DNA of 64,000 bases, taken from JALZAQ01 sp038253885 (lineage in GTDB: Bacteria; Gemmatimonadota; Gemmatimonadetes; Gemmatimonadales; Gemmatimonadaceae). Both the position numbers and the translations under genes were made by a program. The notes under the pieces were generated by a model. The model was not told the origin of the DNA. It searched no databases and worked only from the letters and a program-made list of their open reading frames with translations. Of the stretch, positions 44,208-53,343 are shown one piece after another. The stretch is taken from the NCBI GenBank assembly GCA_038253885.1, contig JBBSGP010000013.1, positions 12,883-76,882 of the forward strand. The letters are read 5' to 3'. How positions within the stretch are numbered: position 1 is the stretch's first letter; every line of letters starts with the position of its first letter.

Positions 44208-44701
44208 GGGACCGGGCGAAGCCGCGAGACGCCGCCACTCATGACGTGCGCCAGCGCGGCCGCGCAGCCGTCGGCTGCGTCGGAGGGCTCCGGCGCGCTT
44301 CGCAGGCGCAACAGCCGTGCGACCATGAACTGCACTTGCTCCTTCGAGGCGGCGCCTGTGCCCACCACCGCCTTCTTGATCTCGGCCGGCGGATATTCGT
44401 TGATCTCCACGCCCGCCTGCTCGGCGGCCAGGAGGATCACGCCGCGGGCGTGGCCGAGCACGACGGTCGTGCGCACGTTGCGCGAATAGAAGACGTCCTC
44501 CACGGACAGGGCATCGGGGCGATGGCGGGAGATCAGAGCGCTCACGTCCTCGTAGATCTCGCGCAGCCGCACCGGCAGTGGATCCCGAGCGTGGGTGCGG
44601 ATGACGCCGCATTCGACGAGCGAGAGTGTCCCGAACGGCTCGCCGCAGACCACGCCGTAGCCCGTCGCGGCAGTGCCCGGGTCGATGCCGAGCACGATCA
44701 C
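44204..44701 (-). CDS. ruvC: Holliday junction resolvase RuvC
   Basis: 165 aa. The catalytic Asp is in GIDPGTAATGYGVV, the Glu in LSVEDVFYSRN, and the lower motif AEIKKAVVGTGAASKEQV is intact. The C-terminal Asp lies in DAADGCAAALAH. It is preceded by yebC with a 4-base gap, a very common order (yebC-ruvC-ruvA). Confidence 0.96.
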   Translation of the reverse strand: MIVLGIDPGTAATGYGVVCGEPFGTLSLVECGVIRTHARDPLPVRLREIYEDVSALISRHRPDALSVEDVFYSRNVRTTVVLGHARGVILLAAEQAGVEINEYPPAEIKKAVVGTGAASKEQVQFMVARLLRLRSAPEPSDAADGCAAALAHVMSGGVSRLRPVP

Positions 44702-44705
44702 CGGG

Positions 44706-45455
44706 TCACGCCTGCGCCAGCTCGGCGATATCGATGTCGAAGTTCGCCGACACCTTCTGCACGTCGTCCAGCTCCTCGATCTCCTCCAGCAGCTTGAGCA
44801 GTGACTCCGCCGCTCGACCTTCGACGCGCACGGCCGTCTTCGGAATCATGGCGATCTCGGCTTCGCGCGCGATGATCTCGCTCTCACCCCGCTCCATCGC
44901 CGATCGCACGGCGTGGAGGGCCGTCGGGTCGGTGGTGACGACGTACTGATCACCCTCGCGCCGGAAATCTTCGGCGCCCGCTTCGAGCGCCGCTTCGAGC
45001 GCGGCATCCTCGTCATGCCGGGCCGCATCAATGTAGATCTGTCCTTTCCGCTCGAACATCCAGGCAACCGAGTTGGTGCTCCCGAAGCTGCCGCCAGCCC
45101 GCGAAAGCTTGTGGCGCACCTCGGCCACGGTGCGGGTGGGGTTGTCGGTGAGCGTGTGGATCAGCAACGCCACACCGCCTGGTCCGTAGCCCTCGTAGGT
45201 GATCTCCTGATAGTCCACTCCCTCGAGCTCGCCGGTGCCCTTCTTGACCGCCCGCTCGATGTTCTCCTTCGGCATCGAGTTGCTGCGGGCGGCGTCGATG
45301 GCGGTCCGGAGCCTGGGATTGCCGTCGGGATCACCTCCGCCGGCGCGCGCTGCGACCGTGATCTCGCGGATCAACTTCGTGAAGAGCGCCCCGCGCTTGG
45401 CGTCGGTCGCGGCCTTGTAGTGCTTGATCTGCTTCCATTTACTGTGGCCAGCCAT
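44706..45455 (-). CDS. yebC: YebC/PmpR-family regulator (TACO1-like)
   Basis: 249 aa. The N-terminus MAGHSKWKQIKHYKAATDAKRG and the central VALLIHTLTDNPTRTVAEVRH, GSVAWMF-like block and acidic C-terminus define the family. Members act as DNA-binding regulators or help ribosomes through difficult sequences. First gene of the yebC-ruvC-ruvA-aminotransferase unit. Confidence 0.95.
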   Translation of the reverse strand: MAGHSKWKQIKHYKAATDAKRGALFTKLIREITVAARAGGGDPDGNPRLRTAIDAARSNSMPKENIERAVKKGTGELEGVDYQEITYEGYGPGGVALLIHTLTDNPTRTVAEVRHKLSRAGGSFGSTNSVAWMFERKGQIYIDAARHDEDAALEAALEAGAEDFRREGDQYVVTTDPTALHAVRSAMERGESEIIAREAEIAMIPKTAVRVEGRAAESLLKLLEEIEELDDVQKVSANFDIDIAELAQA

Positions 45456-45594
45456 GCGTTGTCCCTGACGCCCGTCACCGTGGGAAGCGCGACGCCAGAC
45501 CGCCGCGCGCTGTTCGGGGCAATATAGCCGCTGGCCGAGTAGAGGCCAGCGAGGATGCGCTGACTTTCGTGTGCGGCGCCGCTATTGTCCACCC

Positions 45595-46533
45595 ATGTCA
45601 CCTCGAGCGGTGCCGCGCTACCGGCGCATCGGCGTCATTGCACTTCGCGAGTGGGAGGTGATGGTTCGCACGCGCACCTTCGTCGCCGTCTCGCTGATGG
45701 TTCCCGCGACCATGATCGGCATGGCGATGTTGCCGGCTTTCATTCTGCGGCGACAGGGACTGCAGGAGCCCGATCGGAACCTTCCCACGAGCCCGTTCAT
45801 GATCGGGCTCCTGCTCGATATTTTTCTCTTCCTCGGTATCTCCTCGCAGTCGCAGTCGCTCCTCCGCAGCGTGCTCGAGGAGCGCGGTAACCGGATGCTC
45901 GAGATGCTCCTGTCGAGCATCCGTCCTCTCGAGCTGTTGCTCGGCAAGCTCATCGGGTACGCGATGATCGCGCTCACCCAGCTCGGCGTGTGGATTCTCG
46001 CCGCGCTCCTGTTGTCGAGCGCCATCGGGCTTCCCTTTGCCTTCCGATTCTTTCACGCGCTCGGCTGGCACGCTCTTCCTCTCTTCCTCGCTTGCTACGC
46101 CGTCGGCTATCTGCTCTACGGCAGTCTGTACGCCATCGTGGCCGCCGTGATCGGAGCCGAGCGCGAGGCCATCCTCTACCAGCAGCTGCTGGCGATCCTC
46201 CTGGTGCTACCGTTCGTCATGACGGTCGCGCTGGGCACCAATCCGCACGACCCGCTCGCGCTGCAGCTCACCTGGGTGCCGCTGATGACCCCCACGGTTG
46301 TCCTGCTGCGCTGGGCGTACCACGCGATCTCGACGGCTGAGATCATCGGCGCCCTCGGTCTGGCGGGGCTGGCTGCCGTCGGCGCGCTGCTCGTCGCCGC
46401 CCGTCTCTTTCAGGGCTCGACGCTGCTCGCGCTGCGCAAGACGTCATGGCGCGCGGCGTGGAACGCGCGACCCGTGCCCCCGCGAGCCATTCCGCCAGCG
46501 CGCTCGACGCGAGGTCCGCTGCCAGATCGGTGA
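45595..46533 (+). CDS. ABC-2-type permease (NatB-like)
   Basis: 312 aa from ATG 45595; an in-frame ATG 45571 is less likely. About six membrane helices follow an N-terminal RREWEVMVRTRTF-like amphipathic segment. The conserved ABC-2 block is SVLEERGNRMLEMLLSSIRPLELLLGKLIG. It needs an ATPase partner, which is not adjacent in this window. It may have a role in Na+ or drug export. The C-terminal 50 residues are basic and Pro-rich. Confidence 0.85.
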   Translation: MSPRAVPRYRRIGVIALREWEVMVRTRTFVAVSLMVPATMIGMAMLPAFILRRQGLQEPDRNLPTSPFMIGLLLDIFLFLGISSQSQSLLRSVLEERGNRMLEMLLSSIRPLELLLGKLIGYAMIALTQLGVWILAALLLSSAIGLPFAFRFFHALGWHALPLFLACYAVGYLLYGSLYAIVAAVIGAEREAILYQQLLAILLVLPFVMTVALGTNPHDPLALQLTWVPLMTPTVVLLRWAYHAISTAEIIGALGLAGLAAVGALLVAARLFQGSTLLALRKTSWRAAWNARPVPPRAIPPARSTRGPLPDR

Positions 46534-46611
46534 TGCGTCGGCGCTCGCGGCGGGGAACTTGCTACGCGAGACCAGGGACCCAGCCCGGAACGCATCACCC
46601 ACGGAGACATC

Positions 46612-47478
46612 ATGCGTTGGACACCGGAAGGCGATAACTCCGACGTCGAGGATCGACGCGGACAGACGGGCGGGAGGTTGGGTGGCTACGGTCCCCACCT
46701 CGGCATCGGCGGCACCGTGGTCGTGCTCCTGCTGAGCGTCGTCTTTCACCGCGACTTCTTCGCGCTCCTCGGTGGCGGCACGGAGCCCGGGCCGGCGCAG
46801 ACGGTATCGGCTCCGGCGACCGAGTCGCCGGAGGAAGGCAAGCTGGTCCAGTTCGTCACCTTCGTCCTCAACGACGACCAGCGGAGCTGGGAACGGCTGC
46901 TCCCGGCGACCTACGGCGTGCCGTATCACCACGCCAAGCTGGTGCTCTTCCGGGACGCGACGCAGACGGCGTGCGGCGTCGGCCAGGAGGCGATGGGCCC
47001 GTTCTACTGTCCCACCGATGAGAAGCTCTACATCGACCTCGGTTTCTACGACGAGCTGCGACGGCGCTTCGGCGCGCCGGGTGAGTTCGCCGAGGCCTAC
47101 GTGATCGCACACGAGCTGGGGCATCATGTGCAGAAGCTCCTCGGTATCGAGTCCCGTGTCCGGGAGGCGATGAGCGCAAACCGCGCCAACGCCAACGCCC
47201 TCTCGGTGCGGCTGGAGCTCCAGGCAGACTGCTTCGCCGGGGTGTGGGGTCACACCACCGAGCAGCGGAGCATCGTCGATCAGAACGACGTGAGGGAGGG
47301 ATTGAACGCCGCTGCCGCGGTCGGCGATGACCGCCTGCAGCGCATGTCAAAGGGACGGGTGAGTCCGGACAACTTCACCCACGGAACGTCCGCTCAGCGC
47401 GTGGGGTGGTTCAAGCGCGGACTCGACAACGGAGACCCGAAAGCGTGCGACACCTTCAACGGGAACGGGATCCCGTGA
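46612..47478 (+). CDS. Neutral zinc metallopeptidase (YpfJ family)
   Basis: 288 aa. The zinc site HELGHHVQ is near residue 166, with the family opening MRWTPEGDNSDVEDRRG, one membrane helix (IGGTVVVLLLSVVFHRDFFALL) and the C-terminal QRVGWFKRGLDNGDPKACDTF. Members are anchored peptidases of unknown target. Gap to the next gene is short and convergent. Confidence 0.92.
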   Translation: MRWTPEGDNSDVEDRRGQTGGRLGGYGPHLGIGGTVVVLLLSVVFHRDFFALLGGGTEPGPAQTVSAPATESPEEGKLVQFVTFVLNDDQRSWERLLPATYGVPYHHAKLVLFRDATQTACGVGQEAMGPFYCPTDEKLYIDLGFYDELRRRFGAPGEFAEAYVIAHELGHHVQKLLGIESRVREAMSANRANANALSVRLELQADCFAGVWGHTTEQRSIVDQNDVREGLNAAAAVGDDRLQRMSKGRVSPDNFTHGTSAQRVGWFKRGLDNGDPKACDTFNGNGIP

Positions 47479-47492
47479 GCGCGTAGCATCCG

Positions 47493-48341
47493 TCAGCGAT
47501 CGGGCTCGACCATGTCCTCGAAGCGGAGCCACTGCTTGTAGAAATAGAGGTCGATGTAGCTCGTGGGCCCGTTTCGGTTCTTGAGGATCGCCAGCTCGGT
47601 CGCGCCCTGGGCGTCAGCCGAGGTCTCGTACAGCTCCTCGCGATAGAGCGCCAGCACCACATCGGCGTGCTGCTTCACGGCGCCCAGCGCGCCGAAGTCG
47701 TCGAGCGTCGGCCGGGCACCCCGACGCTCCGGACCGAGCCGCGGCAGATGGGCCGTGAGCAGTACCGCGACGCTGCTCTCCACCGCCGTGGACTTGAGCT
47801 GCCGGATCGCATCCGCCAGCTCTTCCTCCTGATCGCGCGATCCGGAAGCGAGCGCCTGCAGCGAATCCACCACCGCCAGCTCCACATCGAGAGCTGATTG
47901 CAGCATCCGCGCGGCGGCTCCTCCGCCCGCCGGAAGCGCCTCGATCACCGGAAGCTGCTGGCGGAGCCTGACCGCGGCGGCCCCGATGCCCGCGCGCCCC
48001 GGCTCGTCGAGCGATCCGTTCCGGATGTCGTCGATGCGCGCGCGGCCCTCCATCGCCAGCACTCGCTCGAGCACCCGCGACGGGGACATCTCGCTGGTGT
48101 AGAATGCGCTCGTCCGGCCGCCCTGGCGCGCCCGCAGCGCGATCGCGAGAGCGAGGGCGGACTTCCCCACGCCCACATCTCCGCCGAGCACCACCAGGTC
48201 GCCGCGACGGAACCCTCCTCCGAGCAGCTCGTCCAGGCTCGGAAAGCCGCTGGTCACGCTGTCCTGCGGCGGCGCGCCATCGGCCGTCGCATCCATGCGC
48301 TGCATCAGCTGAGAGAGCGGGGAGATGTCGGACGGTCGCAT
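47493..48341 (-). CDS. DnaB-C-terminal-like ATPase, standalone
   Basis: 282 aa from ATG 48341. It has only the RecA-like domain of replicative helicase: Walker A GDVGVGKSALALAI, Walker B-like LAVVDSLQALA, then VKQHADVVLALYREELY and LAILKNRNGPTSYIDLYF, which match DnaB motifs. The DnaB N-terminal primase-interaction domain is absent. A RadA/KaiC-like role is possible. A 131-aa gene precedes it. It is unlikely to be the main helicase. Confidence 0.85.
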   Translation of the reverse strand: MRPSDISPLSQLMQRMDATADGAPPQDSVTSGFPSLDELLGGGFRRGDLVVLGGDVGVGKSALALAIALRARQGGRTSAFYTSEMSPSRVLERVLAMEGRARIDDIRNGSLDEPGRAGIGAAAVRLRQQLPVIEALPAGGGAAARMLQSALDVELAVVDSLQALASGSRDQEEELADAIRQLKSTAVESSVAVLLTAHLPRLGPERRGARPTLDDFGALGAVKQHADVVLALYREELYETSADAQGATELAILKNRNGPTSYIDLYFYKQWLRFEDMVEPDR

Positions 48342-48378
48342 GCGCGCAAGATAGGATGACTCCGCGCGGCGGCAAGCG

Positions 48379-48774
48379 TCAGCCTTCCAGCCGCGCCGCC
48401 AGCTTCTCGAGCTCCACACGACTCGCGGCATCGAGCTGCCGGGCCGCCGCCACCGCCATGCCCATCACCGCGGGCGCGAGTCCCTGGACATTCGTGGCGC
48501 CGCTCAGCTCGGCAACCCGGACCACAGCCGTTCGAAGGGGTGCGGACAGGGCAAGTGAGGCGAGCCATCCGCGAGCGCGCTGCGCCCGATCGGCGCGCAC
48601 GGAGGGCGTGAGTGGCGCCGGCGCGAGCGATCCGTTCGCCAACCGCGCAACCATGAGGCAGGCCAGAGCTGCTTCGCGCTCCGGCCCCATCGGCGCGGAT
48701 CCGGCGCGGGCGGCGAGCGCCGGGAAGGGAAAGCGCTCGGCCTGAAGATCGGATGACGCGGCGCGGCGTGTCAC
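48379..48774 (-). CDS. Small helical protein upstream of the DnaB-like ATPase
   Basis: 131 aa, rich in Ala, Arg and Leu, all helical by composition, with no motif I recognise. It lies 37 bases before the DnaB-C-like gene on the same strand and may be its partner. The strong Ala/Arg bias is usual for frames in this GC-rich genome, so it could be spurious; the reading position and lack of other genes favour it being real. Confidence 0.55.
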   Translation of the reverse strand: MTRRAASSDLQAERFPFPALAARAGSAPMGPEREAALACLMVARLANGSLAPAPLTPSVRADRAQRARGWLASLALSAPLRTAVVRVAELSGATNVQGLAPAVMGMAVAAARQLDAASRVELEKLAARLEG

Positions 48775-48868
48775 ACCTGCAATCTAGAGACGTCGAGACA
48801 CGTTGCCAGCATCGCGCGGATCGCGCGCACCTTTCCCGCCCAAATTCCCCGGGCTAGCTTTCCGGCAC

Positions 48869-50431
48869 ATGGCGCTCCCACAGAAGGCGATCCTCTGGGT
48901 GGATGACGAGGCGGATCTGCTCGAGTCGCACCGCATTTTTCTGCGCGACAGGGGCTTCGAGGTCGATGCGGCGAGCAATGCCGATGACGCCGTCGAGATG
49001 ATCCGGCGCCGCGCCTATGGAGTGGTTCTGCTCGATGAGCAGATGCCGGGGAAGCGAGGCCTGGAGGCGTACCGCGAGATTCGCGAGCTCGACGCCCACA
49101 TCCCGATCGTGATGGTCACCAAGAGCGAAGATGACGCGACCCTGCGCGAAGCCATCGGCGCTGACGTTCGCGACTACCTCACCAAGCCGATCAATCCGCG
49201 ACAGGTGCTCACCGTCGTGACCCGCATCCTCGAGGGGCCGCAGATCCGCCAGCAGGCGATCGCCCGCGCCTTCGTCGAGCGCTTCCGGGCGCTGGAGGAC
49301 GAGCGCTCGCGCTCTCTCGGCTGGCGCGGATGGATCGAGCGCTACTCCGAGATGGTGGAGTGGGACATCGCGCTCGCCGAATCGGGAGAGCGGAGCCTTC
49401 ACGAATCTCTGCGCGGCATGTACCCCGACCTGCGGCGCGAGTTTGCCGAATTCATGCAGTCGGCTTACCCCACCTGGCTCGCCGCGCTCGACGGCGACCG
49501 CCCGCCCCTCTCGATCGACATCGTGAGCGAGTTCTTCGTCCCGCTGCTGGAGCGGCAACGGGCGGCGGTGTTCGTCGTCATCGATTGCCTTCGGCTGGAT
49601 CAGTGGCGGGTGCTCCTGCCGCTGCTCGCTCCCTTGTTCGAGGTCGAGACCACCCACTACTTCTCGATCCTCCCCACCGCCACTCCGTACTCACGCAACA
49701 GCCTGTTCGCCGGACTCTTTCCGGGCGAGATCGCCGCGCGCTTTCCCGATTGGTGGGGAGAGCGCGAGGACGAGACGCTCAATGCGCACGAGCGCGAGCT
49801 GTTCGACGCCAACCTGCGGCAGTTGCGAGGCCCGACGCCGGTGCGCTACGAGAAGATCTCGACCGCCTCCGACTCGGACGACCTGGAGCGGCGCATCTCC
49901 TCGTCCATCGGCGCGGAAGGCGCGAGCGCTTTCGTCTTCAACTTCGTCGACCTGCTGACGCACGGCCGGAGCGAGTCGATGATTCTCTACGAGGTGGCAC
50001 GCGACGAGATAGCGCTCCGGCAGATCACCCGGCAGTGGTTCGAGCGATCGGCGCTCTTCGGGGTGCTGCGCGAAGCGCGCCGCCGCGGCCTGTCCGTGAT
50101 CGTGACGTCCGATCACGGGTCCATCCATTGCAACACCCCCGCGACCGTTTTCGCCAAGCGCGACGCCACCGCGAATCTGCGCTACAAGTTCGGCGAGGAT
50201 CTGCGGGCCGAGCGTCCAGAGCACGCTCTTCTTTTCCGCAACTTCGATGACCTGCGGCTGCCGCACCGGGGACCGTCGCGCAACACACTGCTCGCCACCG
50301 GTGACGCGTTCTTCGTCTATCCCACCAAGCTCCGGGAGTACCAGACGAGGTATCGCGGCTCCTTTCTGCATGGTGGTGTGACTCCGGAGGAGGTCATCCT
50401 TCCGGTCGCGCTCCTCACGCCGCGGCGTTGA
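48869..50431 (+). CDS. porX: PorX-like receiver-PglZ response regulator
   Basis: 520 aa from ATG 48869. Residues 1-125 are a receiver (acidic D12/D13, phospho-acceptor D56 and the Lys in TKPINP). Residues about 215-500 are a PglZ domain of the alkaline-phosphatase fold: VFVVIDCLRLDQW with metal-binding Asp, the nucleophile region SILPTATPYSRNSLFAG, and TSDHGSIHC. This is the architecture of PorX, which controls type IX secretion genes in Bacteroidota. Its stop overlaps the MsbA-like start (TGATG), so it may regulate or act with envelope lipid genes here. Confidence 0.92.
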   Translation: MALPQKAILWVDDEADLLESHRIFLRDRGFEVDAASNADDAVEMIRRRAYGVVLLDEQMPGKRGLEAYREIRELDAHIPIVMVTKSEDDATLREAIGADVRDYLTKPINPRQVLTVVTRILEGPQIRQQAIARAFVERFRALEDERSRSLGWRGWIERYSEMVEWDIALAESGERSLHESLRGMYPDLRREFAEFMQSAYPTWLAALDGDRPPLSIDIVSEFFVPLLERQRAAVFVVIDCLRLDQWRVLLPLLAPLFEVETTHYFSILPTATPYSRNSLFAGLFPGEIAARFPDWWGEREDETLNAHERELFDANLRQLRGPTPVRYEKISTASDSDDLERRISSSIGAEGASAFVFNFVDLLTHGRSESMILYEVARDEIALRQITRQWFERSALFGVLREARRRGLSVIVTSDHGSIHCNTPATVFAKRDATANLRYKFGEDLRAERPEHALLFRNFDDLRLPHRGPSRNTLLATGDAFFVYPTKLREYQTRYRGSFLHGGVTPEEVILPVALLTPRR

Positions 50432-52257
50432 TGCGGCTCGCGCTGTACCGCCGGCTTCTGTCGTTCGTCCGCCCGCACCGATGGCGCATGGTGCTCGCCA
50501 TCGCCAGCAGCCTCATCGCTGCCACGCTGGACGGCTATTCGTTCATCCTGCTCATCCCTTTCCTCAATCGCCTGTTCGACCAACCCTCCCTGCCGGCGCA
50601 GGGTGGATGGCTGTCACGGCTGCTCGCCTCGACGGTCGGGGCGTACCTGGATCCATCGAATCCGATGCGGTCGCTCCAGAACGTGATCCTGATGCTGTTC
50701 GGCACGGTACTGGTGAAGAACCTCTTCACCTGGATCGCCGGGACGTCGAGCGCGCAGCTGCAGGAGTACGTGACGCGGGACATGCGGGACGCCGTCTACC
50801 GTCACCTGCAGCGACTTCCCCTGGCGTACTTCACCCGCATGAAAGTCGGCCAGATCATCTCGCGCGTGCTGAGCGACACGGAGCAGACGAAGGCTCTCGT
50901 CACCGCCCTCATCACCCAGGCGCTGCAGCAGACCGCGACCGTGGTCGTGTACGTCATCGTTCTGTTCGGTATCTCCTGGAAGCTCACGCTCATTGCTCTC
51001 TGCGTCGCGCCGATGGTTACCCTCTCGCTCCAGCCGCTGCTGAAGCGCCTCCGGACAGGGTATCGCAATCTGCGCAACGAGTCCGGCGAGATGATGAGTG
51101 TGCTCCAGGAGTCGGTGAGCGGGATCCGGCTCGTCAAATCCTTCGGCGCGGAAGGCTACGAAGAAGGCCGTTTCATCGGAGCCAGCCACAAGTTCTCGAG
51201 TGGGCTGGTGCGGATGGCGCGCATCGCTCTCGTCTCGCAGCCGGTCTCGGAGACGCTCGGCACTCTCGTCACCGTCGTCATTCTCTGGGTGGGTGCACGC
51301 CAGGTGCTGCTCTATCACTCCCTGCAGGGGGCGGCCTTTCTCGTGTTCCTGTCGATGGTGCTGCGCCTGCTGATCCCGGTGAAGGGACTCTCCCAGATTC
51401 CGGCGACGGCGCAGAACGCCTTCGCCTCGGCCGAGAGGATCTTCGAGATCCTGCACGCCGAGACCGAGATCGAGAGGGATCGAGGCAGTCGGGAAGTGCA
51501 TGCTTTCCAGAGGGCTGTCGTGTTCGAGAACGTCTCCTTCTCCTACGAGACGGAGCCGGTGCTCTCGGACATCAGCTTCACCGCCCAGAAGGGGGACGTC
51601 ATCGCCCTCGTCGGGTCGAGCGGGGCGGGGAAGAGCACGCTGGTGGATCTCATCCCGAGGTTCTACGAGCCCACCGCCGGGCGCATCCGGCTCGATGGGG
51701 TCGACATCCGCGAGATCAGGCTCGGCTCGCTCCGGTCGCTCATCGGCATCGTGAGCCAGGAGACCGTGATCTTCAACGACAGCGTGCGCAACAACATCGC
51801 GTATGGTTCGCGCCGGAGCTACGGACAGGATGAGATCGAGGCGGCGGCCCGTGCCGCCAATGCACACGGCTTCATCACCGAGCTCCCCCAGGGCTACGAC
51901 ACGGCACTGGGCGAGCGCGGGGCCAGACTGTCGGGAGGACAGCGCCAGCGCATCGCCATCGCGCGAGCGCTCCTGGTCGACCCGCCCATCCTCATCCTCG
52001 ATGAGGCAACCTCGGCGCTGGATACCGAATCGGAGCGGCTCGTCCAGGAAGCTGTCGATCGCCTGCTCGAGGGCCGGACGGTGGTCGTGATCGCGCACCG
52101 GCTCTCCACCGTGATGCACGCCAGCGAGATCCTGGTGCTCGAGCGCGGGCGCATCATCGAGCGCGGCACGCACTCCAGGCTGCTGGCGCAGCGGGGAGCC
52201 TACCATCGCCTCTACTCCCTGCAGTTTAGAGATGAGGAAGACCCGGTCCCGGTCTGA
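50431..52257 (+). CDS. MsbA-like lipid/ABC exporter
   Basis: 608 aa, start ATG 50431 (TTG 50428 also in frame). Six-helix type I exporter domain (residues 15-320), then the ATPase: Walker A GSSGAGKSTLVDLI, signature LSGGQRQRIAIARALL, Walker B ILILDEATSALD and the switch His in VVIAHRLSTV. Closest in type to MsbA (lipid A-core flippase). The neighbours, a glycosyltransferase and an LpxL-like acyltransferase, support lipid A or glycolipid export. Confidence 0.93.
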   Translation: MRLALYRRLLSFVRPHRWRMVLAIASSLIAATLDGYSFILLIPFLNRLFDQPSLPAQGGWLSRLLASTVGAYLDPSNPMRSLQNVILMLFGTVLVKNLFTWIAGTSSAQLQEYVTRDMRDAVYRHLQRLPLAYFTRMKVGQIISRVLSDTEQTKALVTALITQALQQTATVVVYVIVLFGISWKLTLIALCVAPMVTLSLQPLLKRLRTGYRNLRNESGEMMSVLQESVSGIRLVKSFGAEGYEEGRFIGASHKFSSGLVRMARIALVSQPVSETLGTLVTVVILWVGARQVLLYHSLQGAAFLVFLSMVLRLLIPVKGLSQIPATAQNAFASAERIFEILHAETEIERDRGSREVHAFQRAVVFENVSFSYETEPVLSDISFTAQKGDVIALVGSSGAGKSTLVDLIPRFYEPTAGRIRLDGVDIREIRLGSLRSLIGIVSQETVIFNDSVRNNIAYGSRRSYGQDEIEAAARAANAHGFITELPQGYDTALGERGARLSGGQRQRIAIARALLVDPPILILDEATSALDTESERLVQEAVDRLLEGRTVVVIAHRLSTVMHASEILVLERGRIIERGTHSRLLAQRGAYHRLYSLQFRDEEDPVPV

Positions 52258-52260
52258 CCC

Positions 52261-53343
52261 GTGCGGATCCTCTTTTACAGCGGGGTGGTGGGGTGGAGCG
52301 GATCCGTGCGCGTGCTCGCGGCCGCGGCGCAGGGGCTCGCTGCTCGCGGTCACGAAGTCACCTTCGCCTGCGTCGGCGGGAGTGACGTCGAGCGCCGACT
52401 CGGAGCGGAAGGCTATGAGCTGCTCCCGATCGCCGGGGAGAGCGGGGTGATCGTACCGGCATGGCGCCTTCGCCGCGCACTTCGCGACCGGTTCATCGAA
52501 GTGGTGTTCGTGGATGAAGCGCGCGAGCAGCGCATCACCGCGCTGGCGGCGAACCGGGCCGGTCGCGCCGCGGTCGTGCGTCGAGTGCCGGGCGAGAGCG
52601 CGCTCCTGCTCGGGCGGATCGACCGATTCGCCATGCGTCTCACCCGAACGCTGTTCCTCGTGCCCGGAGAGGAGCGCCGTGCGCTTCCTCCCGCGGCGCG
52701 CTCGACGTCAGCGGCCGCGCCGCTCGGAGTGGACATCGACTCCTACGACGGTGTACGACCGGCGCCGCGCGCTGCGGTCGCCGATGCGGCAGCGGAGAGG
52801 GTGATCGCGTGCGTCTATCATCCACGCGGGCGTGCACGGATCGCGACCGCGCTCCGGGTGACGGCGCTCCTCGCCGCCCGTCATCCCGAGCTGAGGCTGG
52901 TGGTCCTCGGTCCGGGCTCCGGCGATCCCGAGTTGCGGATGCATGCGGCAGCACTCCGGATCGCGCGCATCGTGAGCTTTCTGGGAGAGCGGGACGACCA
53001 CCTCGCCGTGCTGCGCTCGGCCGATCTGGGATGGATCGCGGCCGAGAGCGACGACGCCGCCTACGCCATGCTGGATCTCTCCGCGCTCCGCGTGCCCGTT
53101 CTGGCCGAGCGCACCGAGACGGGCCAGCGCTACATCGCCGACGGGATCACCGGTCTGCTGTTCGCGCCCGGCGACGCGACCGGCACGGCCGCCGCCATCG
53201 CGCGGTTGCTCGCGGGCGCGGAGGAGCGTGCGGCGATGGGCAACGCCGCACGCGCTCGGGTGGCACGTGAGTTCGGCCTGCAACCGATGATCGACGGCTT
53301 CGAGCAGGCAGCCATAGCGGCCGCGGACCGCACCCGCTGGTGA
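52261..53343 (+). CDS. GT4-family glycosyltransferase
   Basis: 360 aa from GTG 52261. The GT-B fold is shown by MRILFYSGVVGWSGSVRVL with the N-terminal GxGG-like loop replaced, GHEVTFACVGG, the mid LRLVVLGPGSGDPEL and the C-terminal ALRVPVLAERTETGQRYIADGITGLLFAPGD (E-x7-E variant). Likely adds a sugar to lipid A or an envelope glycolipid, from its position between the MsbA-like and LpxL-like genes. Confidence 0.87.
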   Translation: MRILFYSGVVGWSGSVRVLAAAAQGLAARGHEVTFACVGGSDVERRLGAEGYELLPIAGESGVIVPAWRLRRALRDRFIEVVFVDEAREQRITALAANRAGRAAVVRRVPGESALLLGRIDRFAMRLTRTLFLVPGEERRALPPAARSTSAAAPLGVDIDSYDGVRPAPRAAVADAAAERVIACVYHPRGRARIATALRVTALLAARHPELRLVVLGPGSGDPELRMHAAALRIARIVSFLGERDDHLAVLRSADLGWIAAESDDAAYAMLDLSALRVPVLAERTETGQRYIADGITGLLFAPGDATGTAAAIARLLAGAEERAAMGNAARARVAREFGLQPMIDGFEQAAIAAADRTRW

